This document shows positions 7,654-17,613 of a stretch of DNA of 64,000 nt, piece after piece. Source of the DNA: Sphingomonas sp. PP-CE-1A-559. Its GTDB lineage: Bacteria; Pseudomonadota; Alphaproteobacteria; Sphingomonadales; Sphingomonadaceae. Position 1 is the stretch's first letter. The number at the start of each line of letters is the position of its first letter. The stretch lies in NCBI RefSeq assembly GCF_004340965.1, contig NZ_SLYA01000002.1, positions 62,001 through 126,000 on the forward strand, given 5' to 3'. The position numbers were made by a program, and so were the translations under genes. The notes under the pieces are model-generated. The model worked only from the letters and a program-made list of their open reading frames with translations. It was not told the DNA's origin and searched no databases.

Positions 7654-8277
7654 ATGATCATCGTCCACCACCTCGAAAACTCGCGATCGCAGCGGATCCT
7701 GTGGATGCTCGAGGAACTCGGCCTCCCCTACGAGATCAAGCGCTACGAGCGGAACAAGGCAACGATGCTCGCGCCGCCCGAACTCAAGCAGGTCCACCCG
7801 CTCGGCAAGTCGCCGGTGATCGAGGATGACGGCCAGGTGGTGGCCGAGACCGGCGCGATCGTCGAATATCTCGTCGACAAGGCGGACGGCAAGCTGGGCG
7901 CCCCCGCCAACCGCGCCGACGCGCTGCGCTACCGTTTCTGGCTCCACTATGCGGAAGGCTCGATGATGCCGCCGCTGCTGCTGAAGCTCGTCCTCGCGCG
8001 CATCCCGATCCTCGGCAAGGCGGCGACCAAGAAGATCCAGCCGATGATCGACGTCCATCTCGACTATGTCGAATCCGAACTGTCGAAGCGCCCCTGGTTC
8101 GCCGGCGCCGAGATGACCGCGGCCGACATCATGATGAGCTTCCCCTTGGAAGCTGCGCGCAATCGCGGCGGCCTCAACGAGTCCCGCCCCGCGACGATTG
8201 CATGGCTGGCAAAGGTCCACGCACGGCCCGCGTATCAAGCAGGGCTCAAAAAAGGCGGTCCGTACGCCTACGCCTGA
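7654..8277 (+). CDS. Glutathione S-transferase family protein
   Basis: 207 residues with an N-terminal thioredoxin-like domain and a helical C-terminal domain. The start region LENSRSQRILWMLEELGLPY is the glutathione-site segment with Ser as the likely catalytic residue. GKSPVIEDDGQVVAETGAIVEYL carries the cis-Pro and the Glu/Thr that hold glutathione. The substrate is unknown; detoxification is the usual role. AGGGGG at 7642-7647 fixes the ATG at 7654. The gene lies 19 bases after the methyltransferase, so the two may be cotranscribed. Confidence 0.88.
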   Translation: MIIVHHLENSRSQRILWMLEELGLPYEIKRYERNKATMLAPPELKQVHPLGKSPVIEDDGQVVAETGAIVEYLVDKADGKLGAPANRADALRYRFWLHYAEGSMMPPLLLKLVLARIPILGKAATKKIQPMIDVHLDYVESELSKRPWFAGAEMTAADIMMSFPLEAARNRGGLNESRPATIAWLAKVHARPAYQAGLKKGGPYAYA

Positions 8278-8329
8278 GGCGCTCGATGGGGAGCCTCCGA
8301 CCAGGGTAGATTACTCCACCGTCTTTAAG

Positions 8330-8441
8330 ACACCTCCCCGGCGAAGGCCGGGGCCCAATTGGAGAGGTCGGAGTAACGAAGCGCACCGTTCGCCAGCCAA
8401 GTTTCCCAATTGGACCCCGGCCTCCGCCGGGGAGGTGCTTC
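8330..8441. repeat. Two-armed CCCCGGCGAAGGCCGGGG repeat
   Basis: The left arm ACACCTCCCCGGCGAAGGCC leads into GGGGCCCAATTGGA. The right arm CCCAATTGGACCCCGGCCTC leads into CGCCGGGGAGGTGCT. The arms are inverted with about 40 bases between them, containing TAACGAAGCGC, which recurs in the 11264 copy. Confidence 0.85.
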
Positions 8442-8499
8442 TTTAGCGCTCCGCCAACGTAAAAGGGTATCCTCGAGCAATTACCGGTTCAACATTGCC

Positions 8500-8548
8500 C
8501 TCAAACCTCAAACCTCAAACCTCAAACCTCGAACCTCAAACCTCAAAC
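8500..8548. repeat. Seven tandem copies of a 7-bp unit (CTCAAAC) overlapping a stop codon
   Basis: CTCAAAC repeats seven times, the fifth copy reading CTCGAAC. On the minus strand the first unit met by the symporter gene supplies its TGA, so the rest of the array is in the 3' untranslated region. Confidence 0.95.
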
Positions 8549-9880
8549 CTGCCCCGGCCCGATCTTCTCATAGCTGTCCACATCCACCTTCGGACCATGC
8601 CCCGTCGGCGCAACCGGTGGATCCCGATCGGCCGGCTCACGCTCATCAAGCCCGCCCTCCCACTTCGCGACCACAGTCGCCGCCACCGCATTCCCGATCA
8701 CGTTAGTCGCCGAGCGCCCCATATCGAGGAAATGATCCACCGCCAGGATCAGCAATATCCCAGCCTCCGGGATCTTGAACATCGACAGCGTCCCCGCGAT
8801 CACCACCAGCGATGCGCGAGGCACCCCCGCAATGCCCTTCGACGTCACCATCAGCACCAGCAGCATCGCGATCTGCTGCCCGATCGGCATGTGGATGCCG
8901 TAGGCCTGCGCGATGAACAGCGACGCGAACGTCATGTACATCATCGACCCGTCGAGATTGAACGAATAGCCCAGCGGCAGCACGAAGCTCGCGATCCGCG
9001 GCGGCACGCCGAACCGGTCGAGCGCCTCCAGCGTCCGCGGATACGCCGCCTCCGACGATGCCGCCGAGAACGCGAGGATCAACGGATCGCGAATATACCG
9101 CACCAGCAACCGCGTCCGCGGACCGATCAGCAGGAACGCAATCCCGATCAGCACCGCCCACAGCAGCGCCAGCCCGATATAGAAGCTCAGCATGAAATAA
9201 CCGAGCTGGCCGAGGATGGCCGGCCCCCGCTCGGCAAGCGTCGCGGTCACCGCTGCGAACACTGCGAAGGGCGCGAATCGCATCACGTAGTTGGTTATCT
9301 GGAGCATCACCGCAACCAGCGCCTCGATCGCCTTCACCAGCGGCGCGACCTTCTCGCCGACCGCGGTGATCGCGACGCCGACGAACACCGAGAACACGAC
9401 GATCTGGAGGATCTCGTTGCCCGCCATCGCCGCGATCATCGAATCGGGGACGATGTGCGTAATGAACTTGGCAAGATCGAACGCCGCGCGGTCGACGCCG
9501 CTCGACGCGGTGGCCGGCGGGATCGCGAGCGCGAGGCCGACGCCCGGCTGCAACACGTTGACCAGGATCAGGCCCAGGGTGAGTGACAACAGGCTCGCGC
9601 AGATGAACCAGCCGAGACTGCGCAGGCCGACCCGCCCGAGCGCACCGGTATCGCCCATGTGCGCAATCCCCACGACGAGCGTCGAGAACACCAGTGGCGC
9701 GATGATCATCTTGATCAGCCGCAGGAACAGCGTCGTCACGATCGAGAAATAGCCAGCAATGTCCTTCAGCCGTTCCGCGGACTCGGCCGTGCCGTTGTCG
9801 ATCGACGCGTTCAGGATCCAGCCGACGACCATCCCCGCGACGAGGCCGAACAAGATGTAATAGGTTAGCCGCTTGGCCAT
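8543..9880 (-). CDS. Dicarboxylate/amino acid:cation symporter (DAACS family)
   Basis: An inner-membrane secondary transporter of about 445 residues that takes up C4-dicarboxylates or acidic amino acids with protons or sodium. Hydrophobic helices run through most of the chain. Family signatures include FLRLIKMIIAPLVFSTLVVG, the serine-rich re-entrant loop AFSAASSEAAYPRTLEAL, LPLGYSFNLDGSMMY and the substrate/cation helix SMFKIPEAGILLILAVDHFLDMGRSATNVIGN, which has MGRSATNV rather than the D-R-x-R-T of many GltP/DctA members. Start 9880 has GGGAGC seven bases upstream. Divergent from the M24 peptidase gene. The C-terminal tail is hydrophilic. Confidence 0.92.
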   Translation of the reverse strand: MAKRLTYYILFGLVAGMVVGWILNASIDNGTAESAERLKDIAGYFSIVTTLFLRLIKMIIAPLVFSTLVVGIAHMGDTGALGRVGLRSLGWFICASLLSLTLGLILVNVLQPGVGLALAIPPATASSGVDRAAFDLAKFITHIVPDSMIAAMAGNEILQIVVFSVFVGVAITAVGEKVAPLVKAIEALVAVMLQITNYVMRFAPFAVFAAVTATLAERGPAILGQLGYFMLSFYIGLALLWAVLIGIAFLLIGPRTRLLVRYIRDPLILAFSAASSEAAYPRTLEALDRFGVPPRIASFVLPLGYSFNLDGSMMYMTFASLFIAQAYGIHMPIGQQIAMLLVLMVTSKGIAGVPRASLVVIAGTLSMFKIPEAGILLILAVDHFLDMGRSATNVIGNAVAATVVAKWEGGLDEREPADRDPPVAPTGHGPKVDVDSYEKIGPGQV

Positions 9881-9951
9881 TAATCGCTCCCGAGAATTGC
9901 CGACAGGGAAGGGGATTGCGGCGCCCGGGTCAAGGACCCTATCGTCCGGCG

Positions 9952-11232
9952 ATGTCGACCGCACGCCACAAACCCGCCTTCAGCCCCTCGCGCCGCGACC
10001 TGCTGAGCCTCGCCATCGCGGCGCCGTTGCTGTCGACCAGCGCGATCCTCCGCGCCGCCGAACCCGACCTGTCGGCGCTGTCCGACATCACCGGCACGAC
10101 CAGACCGATCGATGCCGCCGAACGCGCCGCGAGGCTGGTCCGCGCGCAATCGCTGATGAAGGCGGCCGGCATCGGCGCGGTGCTAATCGAGCCGGGATCG
10201 TCGATGATCTACTTCACCGGCGTCCGCTGGCACACGAGCGAGCGGCTGACGCTGGCGATCCTCCCGGTCGAGGGCGAACCGTGCATCGTCACGCCGTTCT
10301 TCGAGGAACCGTCGGTGCGCGAGACGCTCGCCGTCCCCGCCGAGATCCGCGTCTGGCAGGAGGACGAGAACCCGCTCGCCGTGGTCGCCGGATTCTTGCG
10401 TGACCGGAAACTCGCCGCGCGGCCGATCGGGCTGGAGGCGGAGGTGCGGTACTTCGCCTATGCCGGGCTCGCTCGCGTGCTGCTGGCGGCGAGAATCGTG
10501 TCCGCCGACCCGGTCGTTCGCGCCTGCCGGATGATCAAAACGCCCGCCGAGATCGCGTTGATGGAGGCCGCGACCGAGGTAACACTCGCTGCGTATCGCT
10601 GGACGAAGCCGCGCGTCGAGAAGGGCATGACCGGCCCCGAGATCGGTGCGCTGATGAACGCCGCGACCAAGAAACTTGGTGGCGCGCCCGAGTTCGCGCT
10701 CGCGCTGATCGGCGAAGCGTCGGCCTATCCGCATGGCAGCCGCGAGATCCACCGCGTCGCCAACGGCCAGGTCGTGCTGATGGATTGCGGCTGCACCGTG
10801 CAGGGCTATCAGTCCGACATCTCGCGCACCTGGGTCCACGGCGCGGCAACCGCTGACCAGCGCAAGACGTGGGACCAGGTCGCCCGCGGCCAACAGATCG
10901 CGTTCGCCGCCGCCAGGATCGGCGCACCCGCCAGCAGCGTCGACGATGCGGTCCGCCGACATTACCAAACGCTCGGTTATGGGCCGGGGTACAAGCTCCC
11001 CGGCCTGTCGCACCGCACCGGCCACGGCATCGGCATGGACGGCCACGAACCCGTCAACCTCGTCCGCGGCGAGACGACCAAGCTGGCGGCGGGGATGTGC
11101 TTCTCCGACGAGCCGGGAATCTACATCCCCGGGAAGTACGGCGTGCGGATCGAGGATTGCTTCCACATGACGGATGCGGGCCCGAAATGGTTCAGCGAGC
11201 CGCCCAAGTCGATCGACGCACCCTTGGGGTAG
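9952..11232 (+). CDS. Exported Xaa-Pro peptidase family protein (M24B), Tat signal
   Basis: 426 residues. The N-terminus has [19 protein letters not shown], a twin-arginine export signal, so the enzyme probably works in the periplasm. A creatinase-like N-domain is followed by the pita-bread metallopeptidase domain with all five metal ligands visible: Asp in [14 protein letters not shown] (two), His in [15 protein letters not shown], Glu in [11 protein letters not shown] and Glu in GVRIEDCF. It should remove N-terminal residues before proline from small peptides. The start is ATG 9952; an upstream in-frame ATG at 9916 would put extra residues before the signal. Confidence 0.88.
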   Translation: MSTARHKPAFSPSRRDLLSLAIAAPLLSTSAILRAAEPDLSALSDITGTTRPIDAAERAARLVRAQSLMKAAGIGAVLIEPGSSMIYFTGVRWHTSERLTLAILPVEGEPCIVTPFFEEPSVRETLAVPAEIRVWQEDENPLAVVAGFLRDRKLAARPIGLEAEVRYFAYAGLARVLLAARIVSADPVVRACRMIKTPAEIALMEAATEVTLAAYRWTKPRVEKGMTGPEIGALMNAATKKLGGAPEFALALIGEASAYPHGSREIHRVANGQVVLMDCGCTVQGYQSDISRTWVHGAATADQRKTWDQVARGQQIAFAAARIGAPASSVDDAVRRHYQTLGYGPGYKLPGLSHRTGHGIGMDGHEPVNLVRGETTKLAAGMCFSDEPGIYIPGKYGVRIEDCFHMTDAGPKWFSEPPKSIDAPLG

Positions 11233-11263
11233 TGGACGCCCAAGGAACGCCACCACCCCCACC

Positions 11264-11378
11264 AACACCACCACCCCGGCGAAGGCCGGGGCCCAATTGG
11301 GGGACGGCGATAACGAAGCGCTGCTCTCCATTATTTCCACCTCTCCAATTGGGCCCCGGCCTTCGCCGGGGTGGAACA
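11264..11378. repeat. Two-armed CCCCGGCGAAGGCCGGGG repeat, complete copy
   Basis: CACCACCCCGGCGAAGGCCG / GGGCCCAATTGGGG on the left and CCAATTGGGCCCCGGCCTTC / GCCGGGGTGG on the right form nearly perfect long arms around GACGGCGATAACGAAGCGC. This is the best copy of the family in the window. Confidence 0.9.
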
Positions 11379-11403
11379 TCGGGGCGAACGGCAGCTTTTA
11401 CCT

Positions 11404-11463
11404 ACCTTGTTCTCCCGCGAAGGCGGGAGCCCAGTCTGGGTCCCCGCCTTCGCGGGGAAACAA
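11404..11463. repeat. TTCTCCCGCGAAGGCGGGAG hairpin repeat
   Basis: CTTGTTCTCCCGCGAAGGCG, then GGAGCCCAGTCTGGGTC, then CCCGCCTTCGCGGGGAAACA. It stands 25 bases after the other family's element. Together they fill the 316-base gap before alaS, and I see no gene there. Confidence 0.9.
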
Positions 11464-11548
11464 GCTATCTTCGTTTCAATGCGATGCGTGCAAGGCGAGC
11501 GCTACACCTCACTTGAGCGAACCGCCCCGCTCGCCTAAGTCCCCGCGC

Positions 11549-14200
11549 ATGACATCGACGAACGACATCCGCCGCGGCTTCCTCGACTATTTCGGATCGC
11601 AGGGGCACCAGATCGTGCCCAGCGCGCCGCTCGTGCCGCAGAACGACCCGACGCTGATGTTCGTCAATGCCGGGATGGTGCCGTTCAAGAACGTCTTCAC
11701 CGGCCTCGAATCGCGCCCGTACACCACCGCGACCTCAAGCCAGAAATGCGTCCGCGCCGGCGGCAAGCACAATGATCTCGACAATGTCGGCTACACCGCG
11801 CGCCACCACACGTTCTTCGAAATGCTCGGCAATTTCTCGTTCGGCGATTATTTCAAGGAACAGGCGATCGTCCACGCCTGGACGCTGCTCACGCGCGAAT
11901 GGGGCCTGTCGCCCGACAAGCTGACCGCCACCGTCTACCACACCGACGACGAGGCGTTCGATCTCTGGAAGAAGGTCGCCGGCCTCCCCGATCACCGCAT
12001 CATCCGCATCCCGACCAAGGATAATTTCTGGTCGATGGGCGACAACGGGCCGTGCGGGCCGTGCTCTGAGATCTTCTACGACCACGGCGACCACATCCCC
12101 GGTGGCCCTCCCGGCAGCCCCGACGAGGACGGCGATCGCTTCGTCGAGATCTGGAACCTCGTGTTCATGCAGTACGAGCAGGAGAACGCCGAGATCGTCG
12201 GCAACCTGCCCAAGCCGTCGATCGACACCGGCATGGGGCTCGAGCGCATCGCCGCGGTCATGCAGGGCGTCACCAACAATTACGACACCGACACGTTCAA
12301 GGCGCTGATCGCAGCGTCGGGCGCGCTGACGCACACCGCGACCGACGGCGCCAACACCGCCAGCCACCGCGTCATCGCCGATCACCTGCGCACCGCCGGT
12401 TTCCTGATCGCGGACGGCGTGCTGCCCGCGAGCGAGGGCCGCGGCTATGTCCTGCGCCGGATCATGCGCCGCGCGATGCGTCACGCGCACATCCTCGGCG
12501 CCAAGCAGCCGCTAATGCACCGGCTCGTTCCCGCGCTCGTCACCGAGATGGGCGCCGCCTATCCCGAACTGTCGCGCGCACGCCCGCTGATCGAGGCGAC
12601 CTTGCAGCAGGAGGAAACGCGCTTCCGCCAGACGCTCGACAAGGGCCTGAAGCTGCTCGACGAGGCGACCACCGGGATGACCGACGGCACGCTGGCGGGC
12701 GACGTCGCGTTCAAGCTCTACGACACCTACGGCTTCCCGTACGACCTGACCGAGGACGCACTGCGCGAACGCAACATCGCGGTCGACCGTGCAGGCTTCG
12801 ACACCGCGATGGCCGAGCAGAAGCGCGCCGCCCGCGCCGCCTGGAAGGGCTCGGGCGCGAAGGCCTCGGACGACATCTGGTTCGACATCGTCGAGCAGAC
12901 CGGCGGCACCGAATTCCTCGGCTACGCGTCCGACACCGGCGAGGGCGAAGTCGTCGCGCTGGTCAAGGACGGCGCGCGCGTCGATCACGCGACGACTGGC
13001 GACACGGTCGCGATCGTCGTCAACCAGACGCCCTTCTACGGCGAGAGCGGCGGACAGGTCGGTGATGCCGGGCACATCTCGAACGACACCGGCTTGCGCG
13101 CGAACATCACCGAGACGTCGAAGCAGCTCGGCCGCGTGTTCGTCCATCACGCGATCGTCGACTCCGGCGAGATCAAGGTCGGCGACCCCGTCAAGCTCCA
13201 GATCGACGTCGCCCGCCGCGCGCAGATCCGCGCCAATCACTCGGCAACGCATCTGCTGCACGAAGCTCTCCGCGAACGCCTCGGCAAGCACGTCGCGCAG
13301 AAGGGGAGCCTCGTCGCGCCCGACCGCCTGCGCTTCGACTTCTCGCAGCCCGTCGCGATGACCCCCGCCGACATCGCGCAGGTCGAGGCCGACGTGAACG
13401 CGCAGGTTCGCGGCAATGGCGCGGTGACGACGCTGCTGATGACTCCCGACGACGCGATCGCGATGGGCGCGATGGCACTTTTCGGCGAGAAGTACGGCCA
13501 CGAAGTTCGCGTCGTGTCGATGGGCGAGACCGACGAGGGCACCTACTCGATCGAACTGTGCGGCGGCACGCACGTCAACGCGCTCGGCGACATCGGCCTG
13601 TTCAAAGTGGTCGGCGAAGGCGCGGTCTCCAGCGGAATCCGCCGTGTCGAAGCGCTCACCGGCGAAGCGGCGCGCGCCTACCTGACCGGCCGCGACGATC
13701 GCCTCCGCGAAACGGCGGCGGTGTTGAAGTCGACCCCCGACGAGGTCCCAGCCCGAGTAGCGTCGCTGCTCGAAGACCGCCGCCGCCTCGAACGCGAACT
13801 CGCCGACGCGAAGAAGGCGCTCGCGCTCGGCGGCGGTGGTTCGGGCGAAGCGGCTGGCCCCGAACAGGTCGGCGGCGTTGCTTTCATCGGCCAGGTGCTG
13901 AACGACTTCGAAGCCAAGGGCCTGCGCGGCGCGGTCGACGAAGCCAAGCAGCGCCTCGGCTCGGGCATTGCGGTGATGGTCGCGATCAACGATGGTCGCG
14001 CCTCGGTCGCGGTCGGCGTGACGGCGGATCTGGTGGCGAGCCACAACGCAGTAGACCTGCTCAAGATCGCGGTAGCGACGCTGGGCGGGCAGGGCGGTGG
14101 CGGCCGTCCCGACATGGCGCAGGGCGGTGGTCCCGATGGCGACAAGGCTGCGGAAGCGGTCGCTGCGGTTCGCGCCGCGCTCGAGGCCGTTAACGCATAA
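11549..14200 (+). CDS. alaS: Alanine-tRNA ligase
   Basis: Charges tRNA-Ala and clears mischarged Ser/Gly. The protein is 883 residues. The class II catalytic domain starts [14 protein letters not shown] with motif region [15 protein letters not shown] and [18 protein letters not shown]. The editing domain has [12 protein letters not shown] (HxxxH) and the distal CGGTHV zinc-site motif. The C-terminal part has a coiled coil ([13 protein letters not shown] to [12 protein letters not shown]) and the DHHA1 domain ending [22 protein letters not shown] 11549 is chosen; the frame is open for 375 bases upstream, but that stretch is translated repeat DNA. Confidence 0.97.
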   Translation: MTSTNDIRRGFLDYFGSQGHQIVPSAPLVPQNDPTLMFVNAGMVPFKNVFTGLESRPYTTATSSQKCVRAGGKHNDLDNVGYTARHHTFFEMLGNFSFGDYFKEQAIVHAWTLLTREWGLSPDKLTATVYHTDDEAFDLWKKVAGLPDHRIIRIPTKDNFWSMGDNGPCGPCSEIFYDHGDHIPGGPPGSPDEDGDRFVEIWNLVFMQYEQENAEIVGNLPKPSIDTGMGLERIAAVMQGVTNNYDTDTFKALIAASGALTHTATDGANTASHRVIADHLRTAGFLIADGVLPASEGRGYVLRRIMRRAMRHAHILGAKQPLMHRLVPALVTEMGAAYPELSRARPLIEATLQQEETRFRQTLDKGLKLLDEATTGMTDGTLAGDVAFKLYDTYGFPYDLTEDALRERNIAVDRAGFDTAMAEQKRAARAAWKGSGAKASDDIWFDIVEQTGGTEFLGYASDTGEGEVVALVKDGARVDHATTGDTVAIVVNQTPFYGESGGQVGDAGHISNDTGLRANITETSKQLGRVFVHHAIVDSGEIKVGDPVKLQIDVARRAQIRANHSATHLLHEALRERLGKHVAQKGSLVAPDRLRFDFSQPVAMTPADIAQVEADVNAQVRGNGAVTTLLMTPDDAIAMGAMALFGEKYGHEVRVVSMGETDEGTYSIELCGGTHVNALGDIGLFKVVGEGAVSSGIRRVEALTGEAARAYLTGRDDRLRETAAVLKSTPDEVPARVASLLEDRRRLERELADAKKALALGGGGSGEAAGPEQVGGVAFIGQVLNDFEAKGLRGAVDEAKQRLGSGIAVMVAINDGRASVAVGVTADLVASHNAVDLLKIAVATLGGQGGGGRPDMAQGGGPDGDKAAEAVAAVRAALEAVNA

Positions 14201-14255
14201 TCCTGTCGTTGCGCTAACGGTCCGTGCGTAGGGTGGTGCCTTCCAGGAGAGTATC

Positions 14256-14759
14256 ATGATCATCACGACCCTGATCCAGACGGTGTCTGCCATGTTCCCC
14301 ACGGCGCCTCCGGCACCACCTGCGCCGCCTGCACCGCCGATGATGATGCAGCGCGGATTCGGCGGCGCGATGGTGGCGGAACGCTACGTCGTCGATGTCG
14401 ACGTTCGCGCAGACGGTGCGGTCGTCTGGACGGGATCGCTCCGGGTCGCATCGAATGCGGCAGCAAGCTTCCGCCGCGATCAGACCGAAGCAGAGGAGAG
14501 TGATTGCGGCGTCCGGGCGGGATATCGCAGCGGCGTACAGACAGGCTTCTCGCTGCAATTGCGACCGACCAGGTTCGACGAAGCGGATAGCGGCGTCGCC
14601 GTCACGTTGCGCTGGACCCGCCCTGGAACCGGGCAATGTCCGGTGCAGGCCAGCACACGAACGGTTGAAATGAACGATGCGGTCAGATTGAAGGCCGGCG
14701 AGACGGTGACGATGAAGGGGGACGGCGGGCTCGTCGTCAAACTTCACCGCCGACCGTGA
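14256..14759 (+). CDS. Small protein of unknown function with a Pro/Ala-rich N-terminus
   Basis: I do not recognise the family. The ORF is 167 residues, preceded by CCAGGAGAG at the right distance from ATG 14256. A hydrophobic start (MIITTLIQTVSAMFP) is followed by a run of APP repeats and MMM, then a compact domain with two cysteines (ESDCGVRAGY and GTGQCPVQAS) that could form a disulphide. That suggests export, though no clean signal-peptide cleavage site is seen. The domain alternates polar and hydrophobic residues (YVVDVDVRADGAVVWTGSLR), as a beta-sandwich would. It follows alaS by 55 bases. A minus-strand frame of similar length overlaps it but has no ribosome site. Confidence 0.6.
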   Translation: MIITTLIQTVSAMFPTAPPAPPAPPAPPMMMQRGFGGAMVAERYVVDVDVRADGAVVWTGSLRVASNAAASFRRDQTEAEESDCGVRAGYRSGVQTGFSLQLRPTRFDEADSGVAVTLRWTRPGTGQCPVQASTRTVEMNDAVRLKAGETVTMKGDGGLVVKLHRRP

Positions 14760-14768
14760 CGGGCAGGG

Positions 14769-16409
14769 TCAGCCCCGAACCTCCGCCAGCGTCGTCCCGG
14801 CGGTAATCGCCTCGATATCCGTCACAACATGCAGCAAACGCACCCCAGACCGCGCCATCGCCCGGTCGAGCGCCGCTGCGAAATCTTCGGTCCGCTCGAC
14901 GGTTTCCGCCCAACACCCATAAGCCCGCCCCAGCGCGGCAAAGTCCGGATTGCGCAACGCAGTCCCTGACACCCGCCCCGGATACTCCCGCTCCTGATGC
15001 ATGCGGATGGTGCCGTAGCCGCCATTATCCACGACGATCACCAGAATGTCCGCGCCGTGTGCCACCGCGGTTGCCAGTTCCTGGCCGTTCATCAGGAAGC
15101 AGCCGTCGCCTGCCAGGGCGACGACGGTCCGCTCTGGATGCCGTAACGATGCCGCGACGGCGGCCGGGACGCCGTACCCCATCGCTCCTGCGGTCGGCGC
15201 TAGTTGCGTCCCCGGACCAGCATACGCCCAGTACCGGTGCCACCACCCCGAGTAATTCCCCGCCCCGTTGCAGATGATCGCATCCCCCGGCAGCCGCTCG
15301 CGCATCGCCGCCACGCACGGACCCAAGTCCATCACCAGATCCCGCGGCGCCGGCGTCGACCAGTCGAGCCACTCGGCATGCGCGTCCGACCCGGCAGTTC
15401 GCGGCGGCAAGTCGACCGCTAGCAACGCCTCGGCAAACTCCGCCATCCCCCCACACACCGCGACATCCGCGCGGTACGCCCGGTGCAACTCGTCCGGATC
15501 GGGATGCACATGGATCAGCCGCTGCCCCGGATGATCGGGCGTGATCAGCGCATAGCCATCGGTCGTAGCCTCCCCCAGCCGCGGCCCAACGACCAGCAGC
15601 AGATCCGCCGCCTTGACCCGCTCGACCAGCTTCGGATTAGGCCCATACCCAAGGTTGCCAGCCCAAACGGGGCATTCGTTCGGAACAGCATCCTGCCGCC
15701 GAAACGCCGCCGCCACGGGAATGCCGTTACGATCCGCCCAGGTCGAGAACGCCCCCGACGCCGCGACATCCCAGCCAGCCCCGCCAACGATCGCCACCGG
15801 CCGCTCCGCCGTCGTTAGCAAATCCGCGAGCAGGTCCATTGTGTCGGCGTCGCAAGCCTGCGCCACCCGTTCGACCCGCGGCCGATCGACCGCGTCGACG
15901 ACATCGAGCAGCATGTCCTCGGGCAACGCCAGCACCACCGGCCCCGGCCGCCCTGACATTGCGGTCGCATAGGCGCGCGCGACATATTCCGGGATCCGCC
16001 GCGCATCGTCGATCCGCGCCGCCCATTTCGCGATGGGGGCGAACATCGCCGGGAAATCGATCTCCTGGAACGCCTCACGGTCGCGCGTGGCGCGGTCGAT
16101 ATCGCCGACAAAGAGTATCATCGGCTGCGAATCCTGCATCGCCACGTGCACGCCGATCGACGCATTGGTCGCGCCCGGCCCGCGAGTCACGAACGCCACC
16201 CCCGGCCGATGCGTCAGCGTCCCGTCCGCGCACGCCATGAACCCGACGCCGCCCTCCTGCCGACACACGACCAAGTCGATCGCCGGCGTATCGTGCAGCG
16301 CGTCGAGCACGGCCAGGAAGCTCTCCCCCGGCACGGTGAAAATCCGGTCGCATCCCTGTGCGACGAGTTGGTCGACCAGGATACGGCCGCCGGTGCGTGG
16401 TGTGATCAT
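14769..16409 (-). CDS. Thiamine diphosphate-binding enzyme, acetolactate synthase-like
   Basis: 546 residues with the three-domain layout of the acetolactate synthase/benzoylformate decarboxylase family. The N-domain has the catalytic Glu in VVCRQEGGVGFMACADG and GVAFVTRGPGATNASIGVH. The middle domain has ERPVAIVGGAGWD. The C-domain carries the ThDP motif GDGCFLMNGQELATAV ending near DNGGYGTIR. Substrate is not determined. It lacks an adjacent small regulatory subunit and ilvC, so it is more likely a catabolic carboligase or decarboxylase than the biosynthetic IlvB. Divergent from the SMP-30 gene, with 90 bases between starts. Confidence 0.85.
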   Translation of the reverse strand: MITPRTGGRILVDQLVAQGCDRIFTVPGESFLAVLDALHDTPAIDLVVCRQEGGVGFMACADGTLTHRPGVAFVTRGPGATNASIGVHVAMQDSQPMILFVGDIDRATRDREAFQEIDFPAMFAPIAKWAARIDDARRIPEYVARAYATAMSGRPGPVVLALPEDMLLDVVDAVDRPRVERVAQACDADTMDLLADLLTTAERPVAIVGGAGWDVAASGAFSTWADRNGIPVAAAFRRQDAVPNECPVWAGNLGYGPNPKLVERVKAADLLLVVGPRLGEATTDGYALITPDHPGQRLIHVHPDPDELHRAYRADVAVCGGMAEFAEALLAVDLPPRTAGSDAHAEWLDWSTPAPRDLVMDLGPCVAAMRERLPGDAIICNGAGNYSGWWHRYWAYAGPGTQLAPTAGAMGYGVPAAVAASLRHPERTVVALAGDGCFLMNGQELATAVAHGADILVIVVDNGGYGTIRMHQEREYPGRVSGTALRNPDFAALGRAYGCWAETVERTEDFAAALDRAMARSGVRLLHVVTDIEAITAGTTLAEVRG

Positions 16410-16499
16410 TGGCGCATCCTGCCTTCCGTTGCCCCCGAAGTCGAGAAACGGTTACGCTTGCGCCGAAGCCGGGACCAACCCGACTCGCTGGAGAGGATC

Positions 16500-17405
16500 A
16501 TGACCGAATTCACCGCCGTCGCCAGTGGCTTGCGCTTCCCCGAGGGTCCCGTCGCGATGCCCGAGGGCAGCATCATCCTCGTCGAGATCGAGGCGGGCCG
16601 TATCACGCGCGTCGCTCTCGACGGCACGAAAACAACGGTCGCAGAACCCGGCGGCGGCCCCAACGGCCTTGCGATCGGCCCCGACGGCAAGCTCTATTGC
16701 TGCAACAACGGCGGCTTCGCGTGGCGCGAGGCCAACGGCTTCCTGACCCCCCACGGCCAGCCGGACAACTATTCAGGCGGGCGGATCGAACGAATCGACA
16801 TCGCCACCGGCGCGGTCGAGATCCTCTACAAGGACGGCGATTTCGGCTGTGCGTTGCGCGGACCCAACGACATCGTCTTCGATTCGCTCGGCGGCTTCTG
16901 GTTCACCGACCACGGCAAATCGCGCGACCGCGACCGCGCCCGCGACATCACCGGCATCTTCTACGCGAAGGCCGACGGCAGCCATTTGGAAGAAGTCATC
17001 TTCCCGAGTGAAAACCCCAACGGCATCGGCCTCTCGCCAGACGGCACGCGGCTCTACGCGGCGGAGACGTTTACCTGCCGCCTGATGGCATTCGACATCG
17101 TCGCGCCCGGCAAGGTCGCCAGCGCGTCGGGCACGCCGCTCTACCGCCCCGCCGGCTACAAGTTCTTCGATTCGCTCGGCGTCGAGGCATGCGGCAACAT
17201 CTGCGTCGCGACGATCGGCGAATGCGGGATCAGCGTCATCTCGCCGGCGGGGGAGTTGGTCGAGTTCGTCGCGACCGACGACGTGTTCACCACCAACATC
17301 TGCTGGGGCGGTGCAGACATGATGGACGCGTACATCACCTGCTCGGGCAGCGGCCGGCTGGTGCAGACGCGGTGGAAGCGGCCGGGCTTGAAGCTGGCGT
17401 ATTGA
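16500..17405 (+). CDS. SMP-30/gluconolactonase/LRE family hydrolase
   Basis: 301 residues, a six-bladed propeller of the SMP-30 type that hydrolyses sugar or other lactones with a divalent metal. Metal-ligand regions are visible: Glu in SGLRFPEGPVAMPEG, Asn in GPNDIVFDSLGGFWFTDHG and NPNGIGLSPDGTRLYAAET, and a late Asp. GAGAGG precedes ATG 16500. The divergent ThDP enzyme gene shares the upstream region, so the two may act in one sugar- or aromatic-acid catabolic step, but that is inference. Confidence 0.87.
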   Translation: MTEFTAVASGLRFPEGPVAMPEGSIILVEIEAGRITRVALDGTKTTVAEPGGGPNGLAIGPDGKLYCCNNGGFAWREANGFLTPHGQPDNYSGGRIERIDIATGAVEILYKDGDFGCALRGPNDIVFDSLGGFWFTDHGKSRDRDRARDITGIFYAKADGSHLEEVIFPSENPNGIGLSPDGTRLYAAETFTCRLMAFDIVAPGKVASASGTPLYRPAGYKFFDSLGVEACGNICVATIGECGISVISPAGELVEFVATDDVFTTNICWGGADMMDAYITCSGSGRLVQTRWKRPGLKLAY

Positions 17406-17435
17406 AGGCGTCGGGAGGAGGCCGCCCAACTCCTC

Positions 17436-17531
17436 CGTCACCCCGGACTGGTTCCGGGGTCCACCGTTCCGCGTACTCATCGGCTAGCGAGTTTGCGGAG
17501 CCGTGGATGCCGGAACGAGCCCGGCATGACG
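17436..17531. repeat. Inverted repeat element of the 'CCCCGGAC...CGGCATGACGG' family
   Basis: CGTCACCCCGGACTGGTTCC on one side and GGAACGAGCCCGGCATGACG on the other, with CCGTGGATGCC inside. It fills the gap before the CoA-transferase genes and is related to the fragment at 4966-5039. Confidence 0.75.
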
Positions 17532-17613
17532 GAGAGTAGCCGAGTGTCGCTTGAGGTACGTTGCCGACCGACCGCCAGCGCCTTATGCGAGGCGAAAGAC
17601 CTGAGGAGGATGC

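Noticed and set aside
8281..8549. CRISPR-like array because of direct repeats
   Set aside because: The repeats are 7 bp without spacers, and the longer ones are palindromic pairs, so it is a tandem array plus a hairpin element.
11174..11548. N-terminal extension of 125 residues on alaS
   Set aside because: The frame is open but the sequence is translated repeat DNA ([11 protein letters not shown] and [11 protein letters not shown]) and the family starts at 11549.
12512..14302. Long open frames on the strand opposite alaS
   Set aside because: High GC content keeps antisense frames open; the protein is rich in Arg/His/Asp in the pattern of a shadow frame, and alaS is certain on the other strand.
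14214..14747. A 177-residue minus-strand frame opposite the small protein after alaS
   Set aside because: No ribosome site; the plus-strand frame has CCAGGAGAG at normal distance and a sensible amino acid pattern.
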